Both the position numbers and the translations under genes were made by a program. The notes beneath the pieces are model-generated. The model was not told where the DNA came from, did not search any database, and saw nothing but the letters and a program-made list of their open reading frames with translations. From a beta proteobacterium AAP65 (GTDB taxonomy: Bacteria > Pseudomonadota > Gammaproteobacteria > Burkholderiales > Burkholderiaceae_C), in the NCBI GenBank assembly GCA_001295865.1, contig LJHW01000008.1, positions 62,001 through 126,000 of the forward strand: DNA of 64,000 bases, written 5' to 3'. This document shows, piece after piece, positions 1 to 8,817 of this stretch (the first letter of the stretch is position 1; every line of letters begins with the position of its first letter).

Positions 1-639
1 GGGGCCGGCGGACTGTTCGTTGTCGAGGTAGCGCAGCATCGCCGGGTGGCGCACCGCGGCCTGCAGCATCTCCGCAAAGGGGCCAGCGACGTGCGGGCGT
101 ATGGCCTCGCGCTCGAAGGCGCCGACCAGACCGCGGGTGCTGTTCTTGGCCAGCGAGACGGTGAAATGGTTGGCCCAGAACAGCACCAGGCGTTCGGTCA
201 GCGGCTGCGTGCTGGCCGCGGCGGTGGCCAGGCGGGCGCGGGTGTCGGCCTGCACGGCCCGGCGCAGCGGTTCGAAAGGCACCACGTTGGCCGGTGCGCC
301 CGGGCGCGCTGGCGCATTCGGGGCGCCCGCCATGGCGTTTTCGGCCATGGCGCCAGACGCCATCGTGTTGCCGGCCCTGTCGCCCGGCGTTGCCGCCACG
401 GCCATCGCGGCGGCGCGGCGCGGTTCACGCTGCTGCTGCAGGAAGAGCGCGTAGCGGCGCACGCCCTCGGCCGCGCCCACCAGCTCGGTGCCACGCTGCG
501 GCCCGGCAGGGTGCAGCTGGGCCAACAGCCAGCCGCGGGCGTCGCTGCCGATGGGGGCGAGTTGGGCCTCGCCCAAGCCGAAACGGTGGGCCGCGATGGC
601 CGCCGCTTGCGCGGTGCTGGAAAGGGTGTCGGGCGTCAT
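1..639 (-). CDS. DUF1800 family protein, N-terminal part (cut by window edge)
   Basis: This gene reads leftward and runs off the window, so only the first 213 codons are visible, with no stop. The N-terminus carries AHRFGLGEA, followed by an Ala/Arg-rich stretch and then LVLFWANHFTVS and LRYLDNEQS. This arrangement is typical of DUF1800 proteins, which are usually about 450-600 residues long. The family is uncharacterised and is commonly encoded next to a DUF1501 protein, whose gene would lie outside the window. The start is the ATG at 639. An upstream ATG at 662 is out of frame. There is no strong ribosome-binding site. The function is unknown. Confidence 0.8.
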   Translation of the reverse strand, partial: MTPDTLSSTAQAAAIAAHRFGLGEAQLAPIGSDARGWLLAQLHPAGPQRGTELVGAAEGVRRYALFLQQQREPRRAAAMAVAATPGDRAGNTMASGAMAENAMAGAPNAPARPGAPANVVPFEPLRRAVQADTRARLATAAASTQPLTERLVLFWANHFTVSLAKNSTRGLVGAFEREAIRPHVAGPFAEMLQAAVRHPAMLRYLDNEQSAGP

Positions 640-722
640 GCGGCGCACTCCGGGGTCGTCATGCCGCCGAGTTTGGCGCAGCGCCCGCTACGCCGCGTGT
701 GCGCGAGGTGAAGAAAGGTGAG

Positions 723-750
723 GCGCGGCGGCCCAGGTGTGCCGCCGCGC
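723..750 (-). terminator. Hairpin after tolC
   Basis: A perfect 10-bp GC-rich stem (GCGCGGCGGC and its complement) with an 8-base loop lies 12 bases beyond the tolC stop. On the minus strand it is followed by CTCACCTTTCTTC, a weak T-rich tail. It is plausible as the transcription end of the efflux/tolC operon, but it is not a textbook intrinsic terminator. Confidence 0.4.
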
Positions 751-762
751 TGCGCCCGGGGC

Positions 763-2118
763 TTACTTTGCCAGCAGGCGGTTGATGGCGTCCACGTCGG
801 TGGGGGCCAGCTGGCCCGAGGCCTGGCGCAGGCGCAGGCTGCCCACCAGCACGTCGTAACGTGCCTTGGCCAGGTCGCGCTGGGTTTGGAAGAGCTGGGT
901 CTGGGCGTTGAGCACGTCGAGGTTGACGCGCACGCCGACCTTGTAGCCCAGCTGCGTGGCTTCCAGCGCCAGCTTCGACGAGCTCTCGGCGGCTTCCAGC
1001 GCCTTCACCTGCGACAGGCCCGACTGCACACCGAAGTAGGCCGAACGTGTGCCCTGGGCCACGCCGCGGCGCGCGGCTTCCAGGTCGTTGCGCGAGCGCT
1101 CTTCCAGCGACAGCGTTTCCTTGATGCGGTTCTGCGTGGCGCCGCCGGTGTACAGCGGCCAGGTCATCTGCACGCCCACGCTGGCGTTGCTGGCGGTGCC
1201 GGCGCTGCGGTTGAGGTTGGGGGCGCTGCCGCGGTTGTCGTTGGCGCCGATGCTGGCCACGGCGTCCACCGTGGGCAGCTCACCGGCGCGGGCCTTGCCG
1301 GTTTCGAGCTGGGCCACTTCCAGGCCGATGCGCGCGCGGCGCACGCTGGGGTGGCCCTGGTCGGCCAGCGTCACCCACTCTTCGGCATTGGCCGGCACAG
1401 GGTTGGGCAGGGCCACGGGGGCCAGCAGCGGCTTCGGGGCCACATCGGTGCGGCCCACCAGCGTGTCCAGCGCCAGGCGCTTGATGCGCAGGTCGTTTTC
1501 GGCGGCGATCTCCTGCGCCGTGGCGAGGTCGAAACGCGCCTGGGCTTCGCGCGTGTCGGTGATGGTGGCGGTGCCGACCTCGAAGTTGCGCTTGGCCGAG
1601 GCCAGCACCTCGGTGATGGCAGTTTTGTTGGCGCGTGTGGTGGCCAGCGTGTCCTGCGCACCCAGCACGTCGAAGTAGGCCTGGGCCACGCGGATGATCA
1701 GGTCCTGCTCGGCCGTCTCCAGGTCGGCCTGGGCCACCAGCAGCGACTTGCGGGCCTGTTCGATGGTGTAGCCGTTGGCGCGGTTGAACAGCGGGTAGCG
1801 GCCATTGACCGCGGCCGACAGCGTGTTGGTGCCGACACGGCCACCGTTGGCGGGGTCGTCCTGGCGGGCGTTGGCGCCGGCCGTGGCGGTGACGGCCGGG
1901 CGCGCTAGCGCGTCGGCCTGCGCCGCGCGGAACTCCACCGAGGCCACGCTGGCCTTGGCGGCCAGGTAGGTGGCGTCGAAGGCGCGCGCGGCGTCGTACA
2001 GCTCTTGCAGGCTTTGCGCCGAGGCCAGCGCCGGCAGCACGAGCACCAGGGCTGCGGCCAAGCGAGAAAGACGGGCCGTGGGGCGGGCCGGGCGGAGGCG
2101 TGAAGAGAGGGAGCGCAT
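763..2118 (-). CDS. tolC: TolC-family outer membrane efflux channel
   Basis: The 451-residue product forms the outer-membrane and periplasmic tunnel used by RND pumps and type I secretion. A signal peptide is visible (positive n-region, then LAAALVLVLPALASA, cleaved before QSLQELYDAA). Two repeats of the outer membrane efflux protein family follow, with SLQELYDAARAFDATYLAAKA at the first helix pair and a C-terminal repeat ending in LAPTDVDAINRLLAK. The ATG at 2118 was chosen because AAGGA lies 8 bases upstream. Longer readings lack a signal peptide at the N-terminus. It is downstream of a Pcm-like gene and an RND pump on the same strand, so it probably supplies the outer channel for that pump. 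Confidence 0.93.
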   Translation of the reverse strand: MRSLSSRLRPARPTARLSRLAAALVLVLPALASAQSLQELYDAARAFDATYLAAKASVASVEFRAAQADALARPAVTATAGANARQDDPANGGRVGTNTLSAAVNGRYPLFNRANGYTIEQARKSLLVAQADLETAEQDLIIRVAQAYFDVLGAQDTLATTRANKTAITEVLASAKRNFEVGTATITDTREAQARFDLATAQEIAAENDLRIKRLALDTLVGRTDVAPKPLLAPVALPNPVPANAEEWVTLADQGHPSVRRARIGLEVAQLETGKARAGELPTVDAVASIGANDNRGSAPNLNRSAGTASNASVGVQMTWPLYTGGATQNRIKETLSLEERSRNDLEAARRGVAQGTRSAYFGVQSGLSQVKALEAAESSSKLALEATQLGYKVGVRVNLDVLNAQTQLFQTQRDLAKARYDVLVGSLRLRQASGQLAPTDVDAINRLLAK

Positions 2119-2298
2119 GCGTTTTTCCTTGTGGGGTTCAGCGGCCGGCCTGGCGGCCAGGGGCGCTGCCAGCGAGACAGCCGAAGTTATAGGCCGGGGC
2201 CCGCCCGCCCCGCAGCCCCGATGCGACGACCTGCACACGGCAGGCGCCGTGCAGCCCGAAAGCAGCGACGGATGGCAGGCGCAGCGGCATGGGCGGCT

Positions 2299-2961
2299 TC
2301 AGAAGTGGAAGCGGGTGGGCTCGGCAAAACCTTCCAGACGGGGCGCCACGGTGTCGAAGATGTCGGTCTCGGTGGTGGCTGCCTCGCCGGCACGCGTGAA
2401 CAGGCGCGCACGCATGATGGGTTCGTCGCCCACCACGGCCGCCAGGCGCCCGCCCACCTTCAGCTGCGCCAGCAGCGCGCGCGGCACCTCGGCCACCGAG
2501 CCCGAAAGCACGATCACGTCGAAGGGCGCTTCCCCTGGCAGGCCCTGCGCACCGGCCGCGGCGCTCACATCCAGCACCTGCACGTTGGCAATGCCATTGC
2601 GCGCCAGGTTGGCGCGGGCGGCGGCGGCCAGCGCCGGGCGGCATTCGAGGCTGTGCACGCTCATCGCGCGGTGCGCCAGCAGCGCGGCCATGAAGCCGCT
2701 GCCGCTGCCGATTTCCAGCACCCGCTCGTGGCGCTGCACCTGCAGTTCCTGCAGCAGCCGCGCTTCGACCTTGGGCTCCAGCATCGCCTGGCCTTCGCCC
2801 AGCGGCACCTGGGTGTCGACAAAGGCCAGGGCCTTCATCGCGGGCGGCACGAAGTCTTCACGGCGCACTGTCGCCAGCAGCGAGAGCACGGCCTGGTCGA
2901 GCACCTCCCAGGGGCGAATCTGTTGCTCGATCATGTTGAAGCGGGCGAGTTCGGTGTTCAT
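2299..2961 (-). CDS. Pcm-like protein-L-isoaspartate O-methyltransferase family protein
   Basis: This is a 220-residue class I SAM-dependent methyltransferase. Motif I is VLEIGSGSGFMAALLA (about residues 80-95). The flanking FVPPAMKALAFVDTQVPLG and QLKVGGRLAAVVG fit the L-isoaspartyl repair methyltransferase family. It is divergent from canonical Pcm: the segment that usually reads as a TAA-type motif before the VP is here LSGSVAEVP, so the substrate is uncertain. The start MNTELARFNMIEQQIRPW at 2961 matches the family N-terminus. It sits 49 bases after the RND pump and 180 bases before tolC. The pcm-tolC adjacency is familiar in Burkholderiales, and a TAGAAT hexamer overlaps the pump stop codon, so it may have its own promoter. 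Confidence 0.85.
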   Translation of the reverse strand: MNTELARFNMIEQQIRPWEVLDQAVLSLLATVRREDFVPPAMKALAFVDTQVPLGEGQAMLEPKVEARLLQELQVQRHERVLEIGSGSGFMAALLAHRAMSVHSLECRPALAAAARANLARNGIANVQVLDVSAAAGAQGLPGEAPFDVIVLSGSVAEVPRALLAQLKVGGRLAAVVGDEPIMRARLFTRAGEAATTETDIFDTVAPRLEGFAEPTRFHF

Positions 2962-3007
2962 GGCGGTGCTCTGGAAGGGACGGTGGGGCGGTACAGGAAA
3001 ACCCGAA

Positions 3008-3013
3008 ATTCTA
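3008..3013 (-). promoter_or_regulatory. Possible -10 box for the Pcm-like gene and tolC
   Basis: On the minus strand TAGAAT reads across the RND pump stop codon, so the stop TAG is its first three bases. It lies 46 bases before the Pcm-like start. No good -35 box is visible. The same hexamer precedes several other genes in this window. Confidence 0.3.
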
Positions 3014-6000
3014 GGCGGCGGCACTGTCGTCAAGCTGGCGCGGCAGGCCCTGCCGGCGAAAGCCGCGGCGGGCCCAGGCGGCCAGGTCGTCGAGCCAGCA
3101 GTAGACGACCGGCACCACCACCAGCGTCAGCAGCGAACTGGTGATGACGCCGCCAATGACGGCCTGGCCCATGGGCGCACGCTGCTCGCTGCCTTCGGTC
3201 AGCGCAAAGGCCAGCGGCACCATGCCGAAGACCATGGCCAGCGTCGTCATCAGGATGGGGCGCAGCCGCACCTTGGCGGCTTCCAGCAGGGCGGCGTTGC
3301 GCTCCAGGCCGCGCACGACGGTGCCATCGGGCTGGACCTGGTCTTCCCGCGCGCGGATCGCGAAGTCCACCAGCAGGATGGCGTTTTTGGTCACCAGCCC
3401 CATCAGCATCACGATGCCGATGATGCTGAACATGTTCAGCGTGCTGCGGAAGGCCAGCAGCGCCAGCACCACGCCGATCAGCGTGAGCGGCAGGCTGCTC
3501 ATCAGCGCCAGCGGTTGCAGGAAGCTCTTGAACTGGCTGGCCAGGATCATGTAGATGAAGACGATGGCCAGCGCCAGCGCCCCCACCGCGTAGGTGAAGG
3601 ACTCCTGCATGTTTTTCGTGCTGCCGCCGAAGCTGTAGCGGTAGCCTGGCGGCCAGGCGGTGCTGTCGAGCACGGCGCGGATGTCGGTGGTCACCTCGCC
3701 GGCGCTGCGGCCCAGCGGGTTGGCGTCGACGTTGATCTCGCGCGTCATGTCGCGCCGGTTGATCTGGTTCGGGCCGGTGCTGGCGCGCACCTCGGCCACT
3801 TGGCTCAAGCGCACCACACGGGCCGTGCCGTCGGTGTTGCTGCCGATGACCATGGGCAGGTTCTGCAGGTCGGCCAGGCTGTCGCGGCTCTCGGGCGCCA
3901 GGCGCAGGCGCACGTCGTAGTTCTCGCCATCGGCGGCGCGCCAGTTGCCCACCGACACGCCGGCCACCATCGTGCGCAGCGTGTTGGCCAGCGTGTTGAC
4001 GTTCAGGCCCAGGTCGGCCGCGGCCTCGCGTTTCACGTCCACGGCTATGGTGGGTTTGTCGGGCTTGAGCGTGCTGTCCAGGTCGACCAGGCCGGGTATC
4101 TGCGCCAGCCGCGGCAGGATCTGGCTGGAGAGGCGCTGCAGTTCGCCCAGATCGGGCCCCTGGATGCTGAAGACGATGCTCTTGCTGCCGCCGAGATCCA
4201 CCACGCCGATGTTGGTGACGGTGATGCCGGGCACGCGGTCCATCAGCGCGCGCATGGGCGTGGCGAGATCGGCCACGCTGCGGCTGCGTTCCTTGCGGTC
4301 GACCAGGCGCACGTAGACGCTGCCGTAGATCTTGCCCTGGGCCACACCGCTGTTGACGGTGGTGACGGTGTGGCGCACCTCGGGCAGCGTGCGCAGCAGT
4401 TCGTCGATCTGCTTGGCGCGCATCTCCGTCACCTCCAGGCTGCTGCCCACGAGGGTGTAGAAGTTGATCTGCGTTTCGCTGAAGTCGGCCTTGGGCACGA
4501 ACTCCTTGCCCACCGCGCCCAGCAGCACGAGCGCCAGCACGAAGGTGCCGAAAGCGGCCAGCACCGTCTTCACGCGGTGCACCAGGGCCCAGGCCAGCAG
4601 CGCCTGGTAGGCGTTCGAGAGGCTCTCGGTGAAACGGTCGAACCAGCCCGTCACGCGGCCCAGGGTCTTGTCGTACAGCGTCACCGGCGGGCCGGTGTGG
4701 CGGCCATGGGCGGCCGGGTCGTGCCACACGCTGCTGAGCATGGGGTCGAGCGTGAAGCTCACGAACATGCTGATGAGCACGGCCACCACGATGGTCAAAC
4801 CGAACTCGTGGAAGAACTTGCCGACGATGCCGCCCATGAAGCCGATGGGCAGGAACACCGCCACGATGGACAGCGTGGTGGCCAGCACCGCCAGGCCGAT
4901 CTCCTGCGTGCCGTCCAGCGCCGCCTGGCGCGGGCTCTTGCCCATTTGCACGTGGCGCACGATGTTCTCGCGCACGACGATGGCGTCGTCGATCAGCAGG
5001 CCCACGCACAGGCTCAGCGCCATCAGCGTGATGGTGTTGATCGTGAAGCCGAAGGCGTACATGAAGAGGAAGGTGCCGATCAGCGCGATGGGCAGCGTCA
5101 AGCCCGTGATGACGGTGCTGCGCCAGCTGTTCAGGAACAGGAAGACGATCAGCACCGTGAGCACCGCGCCTTCGATCAGCGTGCGCTGCACGTTGGCCAC
5201 GCTCACGCGGATGGCGCGCGAGTTGTCGCGGTTGACCTCGGTGCGGATGTTGGCGGGCGTCACATCGGCCGCGCCCTTGAGCGCTGCCACCAGGCCGTCG
5301 ACCACGGCGATGGTGTTTTCGCCCTGGCTCTTCTGCACGCTCAGCAGCACGGTGCGCTGGCCGTTGTAGAGCGCCAGGCTTTCCAGCTCTTGCGGGCCGT
5401 CCACCACGTCGGCCACCTGCCAGAGCTTGACGACGCTGCCGCCGGCCTTGCGGGCGACGACGATGTCGCGGAACTCGCGCGGCGTCTTCAGCCGCGCGTT
5501 GACCTGCACCACGCGGTCGAGCTCGGGCGAGCGCACGTTGCCCAGCGGCAGTTCCTGGTTCTCACTGCGCAGCGCGGCGGCCACCTGCTCGGTGCTGATG
5601 CCCAGGGCCTCCATGGCCTCGGGCTTGAGCTGGATGTTGACCTGCCGGTCGACCCCGCCCACCAGCGTGACGGCGCCGACGCCGCGCACGTTCTCCAGCC
5701 GCTTCTGCAGCACCTGTTTCGCCCAGGTGGTGAGCTCCTGCGGCGTGGTGCTGGCGTCATTGGCCAGCACGGCCACGTTGAAGATGGGTTGCGAGGCGGG
5801 GTCGAAACGGTAGACGCGCGCGTCCTTCACCTCGTCGCGCAGCAGCGGCTTGACCAGCGCCACCTTCTCGCGCACGTCTTCGGCCGCCTTGCGGCCATCG
5901 ACATCGAGGTTGAACTCCACGATCACCAGCGCCGTGCCCTCGTAGCTGCGCGAGCTCAAGGCGCTGATGCCGGCCACGGTGTTGACGGCCTCCTCGATGC

Positions 6001-6196
6001 GCTTGGTGACCTCGCTCTCGACGATCTCGGGGCTGGCGCCGGGGTAGTCCATGCTCACCACGACGGTGGGCACGTCGATGTTGGGGAACTGGTCCAGGCT
6101 CAGGCGCTGGTAGCTGAACAGGCCCAGCACCACGAAGGCGAGCATCACCATCACGGCCATCACCGGGTTCTGGATGGAGACGCGGGTGAACCACAT
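3011..6196 (-). CDS. RND efflux pump inner membrane permease (HAE1 type)
   Basis: The 1061-residue permease is a proton-driven multidrug exporter of the AcrB/MdtB type. It begins WFTRVSIQNPVMAVMVMLAF (first transmembrane helix). A large periplasmic loop follows, then the helix block with GLLIDDAIVVREN around residue 403, which holds the paired aspartates of the proton relay. A second periplasmic loop and helix block follow, the latter including LVTKNAILLVDFAI. Length and repeat structure are complete. The start codon is 12 bases after the membrane fusion gene, so the two are co-transcribed. Substrates cannot be told from sequence. Confidence 0.94.
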   Translation of the reverse strand: MWFTRVSIQNPVMAVMVMLAFVVLGLFSYQRLSLDQFPNIDVPTVVVSMDYPGASPEIVESEVTKRIEEAVNTVAGISALSSRSYEGTALVIVEFNLDVDGRKAAEDVREKVALVKPLLRDEVKDARVYRFDPASQPIFNVAVLANDASTTPQELTTWAKQVLQKRLENVRGVGAVTLVGGVDRQVNIQLKPEAMEALGISTEQVAAALRSENQELPLGNVRSPELDRVVQVNARLKTPREFRDIVVARKAGGSVVKLWQVADVVDGPQELESLALYNGQRTVLLSVQKSQGENTIAVVDGLVAALKGAADVTPANIRTEVNRDNSRAIRVSVANVQRTLIEGAVLTVLIVFLFLNSWRSTVITGLTLPIALIGTFLFMYAFGFTINTITLMALSLCVGLLIDDAIVVRENIVRHVQMGKSPRQAALDGTQEIGLAVLATTLSIVAVFLPIGFMGGIVGKFFHEFGLTIVVAVLISMFVSFTLDPMLSSVWHDPAAHGRHTGPPVTLYDKTLGRVTGWFDRFTESLSNAYQALLAWALVHRVKTVLAAFGTFVLALVLLGAVGKEFVPKADFSETQINFYTLVGSSLEVTEMRAKQIDELLRTLPEVRHTVTTVNSGVAQGKIYGSVYVRLVDRKERSRSVADLATPMRALMDRVPGITVTNIGVVDLGGSKSIVFSIQGPDLGELQRLSSQILPRLAQIPGLVDLDSTLKPDKPTIAVDVKREAAADLGLNVNTLANTLRTMVAGVSVGNWRAADGENYDVRLRLAPESRDSLADLQNLPMVIGSNTDGTARVVRLSQVAEVRASTGPNQINRRDMTREINVDANPLGRSAGEVTTDIRAVLDSTAWPPGYRYSFGGSTKNMQESFTYAVGALALAIVFIYMILASQFKSFLQPLALMSSLPLTLIGVVLALLAFRSTLNMFSIIGIVMLMGLVTKNAILLVDFAIRAREDQVQPDGTVVRGLERNAALLEAAKVRLRPILMTTLAMVFGMVPLAFALTEGSEQRAPMGQAVIGGVITSSLLTLVVVPVVYCWLDDLAAWARRGFRRQGLPRQLDDSAAA

Positions 6197-6208
6197 GGCG
6201 GGGTTCGG

Positions 6209-7363
6209 TCAGCGGGCGGCGGCGGGCAACTGCACGCGCGTGCCGGCGCGCAAAGCGCCCACGGTGCCGCGCAGCACCAGGGCGCCGGGGGCCAGGCCCT
6301 CCAGCACCTCGACGGCAGCTTCGCGCTGGCCGGCGAGCAGCACCTCACCGCGCGCGCCCAGCTTCACGGGGCGGGCCACCGCCAGGCCGTTCTCCACCGC
6401 CAGCACATGAGGCCGGGCCTGGTCGTCACGCACGGCCGAGGCCGGCACCACCAGCGCCGGGCGGCTCTGCAGCTGCACCGTGGCGCGTGCAAAGAGACCC
6501 TGGCGCAGCCCCTCGCTCTGCGCCAGCGCCAGGTAGGCCAGCACCGAGCGCGTGCCGGTCATCGCGCTGGGGTTGATGCGCGCCACGCGCGCGGCCACGG
6601 GTTCGGGCAGGCCGTCGATGTAGACGCGCGCCGTCTGGCCCACACGCAGGTGCAGCACGTCTTCGGGCGCGACGGCGGCTTCCAGCTCGATGCGGCGCAG
6701 GTCGACGATCTCCACCAGCCGCCCGTCGATGGCGATGCGTTCGCCCGGCTGCACCAGGCGCTGCGACACCAGGCCGGTGATGGGCGCGCGGATCTCGGTG
6801 TCGGCCACGGCTTTCTTGGCCAGATCGGCCGCGGCACGCGCGGCCTGCAACGAGGCCTGCGCGCCGGCCAGGCTGTTGGCCGAGGTGTCGAGCGCGTTGC
6901 GCGAGATGAAGCCCTGGCCCACCAGCGCGCGGTTGTTCTCGAAGCTGCGCTGCGCGGTGTCCACCTGCGCCTGCGCGGCGGCCACGTTGTCCTGCGCCTG
7001 GCGCAGGCGCAGCTGCACCTCGGTGGCGTCCAGCCGGCCCAGCAGTTGCCCGGCCTGCACACGGTCGCCCTCGCGCACGGTGAGTTGTTTCACTTCGGCG
7101 GCCACCTTGGCCTTGACCATCGCGCTGTCCACCGCGCGCAGGCCGCCGCTCAGCTGCAGCAGCGTGCCGAGTTCGGCGCGTTCGGCGCGGGCCACGTCGC
7201 CCGCGGCCAGCAGCATGGCCGGGGCCGGAGCGGCGGCGGCCGAGGCTGCGGCTGCAGCCGCAGAGGCTGCACCCGCGCCCGCCGGGCGCTGCACCCAGGC
7301 CACCAAGGCCGCGACAGCCAGCACCGCGCCGGCCGCGCCCAGCACCCAGTGGCGGCGCGTCAT
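6209..7363 (-). CDS. RND efflux periplasmic membrane fusion (adaptor) protein
   Basis: The 384-residue HlyD/AcrA-type adaptor joins the RND permease to TolC. The N-terminus MTRRHWVLGAAGAVLAVAALVAWV is a signal anchor, followed by an Ala-rich linker. A barrel-sandwich half (AKVAAEVKQLTVREGDRVQAGQ) comes next, then a coiled-coil hairpin around residues 105-170, the second half-motif APITGLVSQRLVQPGE, a beta-barrel and a membrane-proximal domain. The start ATG at 7363 overlaps the tetR stop by 4 bases (ATGA), indicating translational coupling. A longer open reading upstream only covers the tetR gene in another frame and was rejected. Confidence 0.93.
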   Translation of the reverse strand: MTRRHWVLGAAGAVLAVAALVAWVQRPAGAGAASAAAAAASAAAAPAPAMLLAAGDVARAERAELGTLLQLSGGLRAVDSAMVKAKVAAEVKQLTVREGDRVQAGQLLGRLDATEVQLRLRQAQDNVAAAQAQVDTAQRSFENNRALVGQGFISRNALDTSANSLAGAQASLQAARAAADLAKKAVADTEIRAPITGLVSQRLVQPGERIAIDGRLVEIVDLRRIELEAAVAPEDVLHLRVGQTARVYIDGLPEPVAARVARINPSAMTGTRSVLAYLALAQSEGLRQGLFARATVQLQSRPALVVPASAVRDDQARPHVLAVENGLAVARPVKLGARGEVLLAGQREAAVEVLEGLAPGALVLRGTVGALRAGTRVQLPAAAR

Positions 7364-8046
7364 GCCGCTGCCCCGCGCACTTCCAGGCCCCGCAACACCA
7401 GGTTCAGGTGCGTGTTCAGCACCGCGGCGGGGTCGATCTCCACGCCGCCGTGCACCGGGCAGCAGCCGAAGGAATGGCGGTGCACCGCCATGAAGATCAG
7501 CGGCGCGATCAGCACGTGCGAAACCTCGTGCACCGGCATGGCCCGGAACTCGCCGCGGTCGATGCCGCGCTGCACGCAGCCGCTGAACAGCGCGTCGGCC
7601 GGCATGATGACTTCGTCGGTGTAGAACTGCGCCAGCTCGGGGAAGTTGCGCACCTCGGCCAGCACGATCTTGTGGATGCCGGCGGCCGGCGTGTTGCCCA
7701 CACGCTCCCACCAGGTCTGCAGCAGGCAGCCGAGCAACTCGGAGCTGCTGCCCTCGAACTGGCCGGCCATCTCCAGGCCCTCGGCAATCAGGTTCGAGAG
7801 GTTCTGCCGCACCACGGCCTTGAAGAGCTCTTCCTTGCTCGGGTAGTAGAGGTAGAGCGTGCCTTTGCTGACGCCGGCGCGCTGCGCCACTTCTTCCGAG
7901 CGCGTGGCCGCGAAACCCTTTTCGACAAACAGCTCCAGAGCGGCCTGCAGCAGCTCTTGGGGACGCGCTTCCTTGCGGCGCTGGCGGGTGGCGGCCTCGG
8001 GCCGCTCGGGGGCGAGGGCAGGCACGGCGGGGGCTTTGGATTTCAT
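7360..8046 (-). CDS. TetR-family regulator of the efflux operon
   Basis: The 228-residue regulator has an N-terminal helix-turn-helix (LLQAALELFVEKGFAATRSEEVAQRAGVSKGTLYLYYPSKEELF, about residues 32-75) and an all-helical ligand-binding C-terminal domain. It is the first gene of the efflux operon. A perfect 14-bp palindrome of the classic TetR type begins 5 bases before its start codon, so it most likely represses itself and the downstream adaptor and pump until a ligand binds. The ligand is unknown. Confidence 0.92.
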   Translation of the reverse strand: MKSKAPAVPALAPERPEAATRQRRKEARPQELLQAALELFVEKGFAATRSEEVAQRAGVSKGTLYLYYPSKEELFKAVVRQNLSNLIAEGLEMAGQFEGSSSELLGCLLQTWWERVGNTPAAGIHKIVLAEVRNFPELAQFYTDEVIMPADALFSGCVQRGIDRGEFRAMPVHEVSHVLIAPLIFMAVHRHSFGCCPVHGGVEIDPAAVLNTHLNLVLRGLEVRGAAA

Positions 8047-8050
8047 TTAA

Positions 8051-8064
8051 TGACCGATCGGTCA
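8051..8064. promoter_or_regulatory. TetR-type operator palindrome
   Basis: TGACCGATCGGTCA is a perfect 14-bp inverted repeat, 5 bases before the tetR start codon. It closely matches the ACCGNNCGGT-type sites of TetR repressors. Its position over the likely promoter and start region fits autorepression. Confidence 0.8.
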
Positions 8065-8160
8065 GTAATGCTACGCGCCGCACCCGGCCGGGTCAAGGCA
8101 AGGCGCCCCAGCGCGGCGCAGTGGGCGGGCCGGTGGGAGGTTGGGCGAGGGACGCAAACC

Positions 8161-8166
8161 TAGAAT
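8161..8166 (+). promoter_or_regulatory. Possible -10 box of the DUF1439 gene
   Basis: TAGAAT ends 8 bases before the ATG at 8175. Initiation at the usual distance would give a transcript with essentially no leader. TTGGGC at 8141-8146 is a poor -35 with a 14-base spacer. Confidence 0.35.
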
Positions 8167-8174
8167 CCGGCGCG

Positions 8175-8747
8175 ATGCAACGCCGTCGACGCTTCACCCT
8201 CATCAGCGCGGCTGTGCTGGCCCTGGGTGCCGGCCTGGGGGCCTGCGCGCTGCTGCCGGCGCCGCGCAGCCTGAGCTTCAGCCAGGCCGAGGTGCAGGCC
8301 CTCGTGGCGCGCCAGTTCCCGCAGCAGCGCACGCTGCTGGAGGTGTTCGAGGTCACGGCCGAGGTGCCGCGCCTGGTCTTGCTGCCCGAGCGCAACCGCG
8401 TGGCCGCCGAGGTGCCGCTGCGCGTGCGGGAACGCCTGCTCTCCGGCCGCTGGCAGGGTCGCCTGCGCTTTGAAGCCGCGCTGCGCTGGGAGCCTGCCGA
8501 CCAGACCGTGCGCCTGGCCCAGGTGCAGGTGCAGGACCTGCGTGCCGAGGGGCCCTCGGGCCTGAGCGCTGCGGCGGTGGAGCGCCTGGGTGCCGCGCTG
8601 GCCCGCCGCATGCTGGAAGACAGCACCCTGTACCGGCTGGAAGGCGAGCAGGCCGCACGGCTGCAGCGCCTGGGCGTGGTGCCGGATGTGGTGGCCGTCA
8701 CGGCCGAGGGCCTGGAGGTGCGGCTCAAGCCCTTGCCGGCGCGCTGA
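8175..8747 (+). CDS. DUF1439 family lipoprotein (YceB-like)
   Basis: The product has 190 residues. It starts MQRRRRF, followed by a hydrophobic segment and the lipobox LGAC, so it should be a lipid-anchored envelope protein. The body ([21 protein letters not shown], later [23 protein letters not shown]) matches the DUF1439 family, which includes E. coli YceB and adopts a lipid-binding-like fold. No enzymatic motif is visible. The ATG at 8175 was chosen because the signal peptide begins there. An upstream in-frame start would add 18 unlikely residues. It stands alone between the divergent tetR operon and uppP. Confidence 0.82.
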   Translation: MQRRRRFTLISAAVLALGAGLGACALLPAPRSLSFSQAEVQALVARQFPQQRTLLEVFEVTAEVPRLVLLPERNRVAAEVPLRVRERLLSGRWQGRLRFEAALRWEPADQTVRLAQVQVQDLRAEGPSGLSAAAVERLGAALARRMLEDSTLYRLEGEQAARLQRLGVVPDVVAVTAEGLEVRLKPLPAR

Positions 8748-8817
8748 AACGCCGAGCCACCCCGGGGCGCTGGCTATCATCGCGCCCCCTGCACAGCCGC
8801 CGCCCGGAGCCGACCCC

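Noticed and set aside
1970-7624. An 1884-codon open frame on the plus strand across the efflux operon
   Set aside because: It lies antisense to the Pcm-like, RND, adaptor and TetR genes, its translation is His/Gln/Arg-rich with no domains, and such frames are expected opposite GC-rich genes with strong third-position bias.
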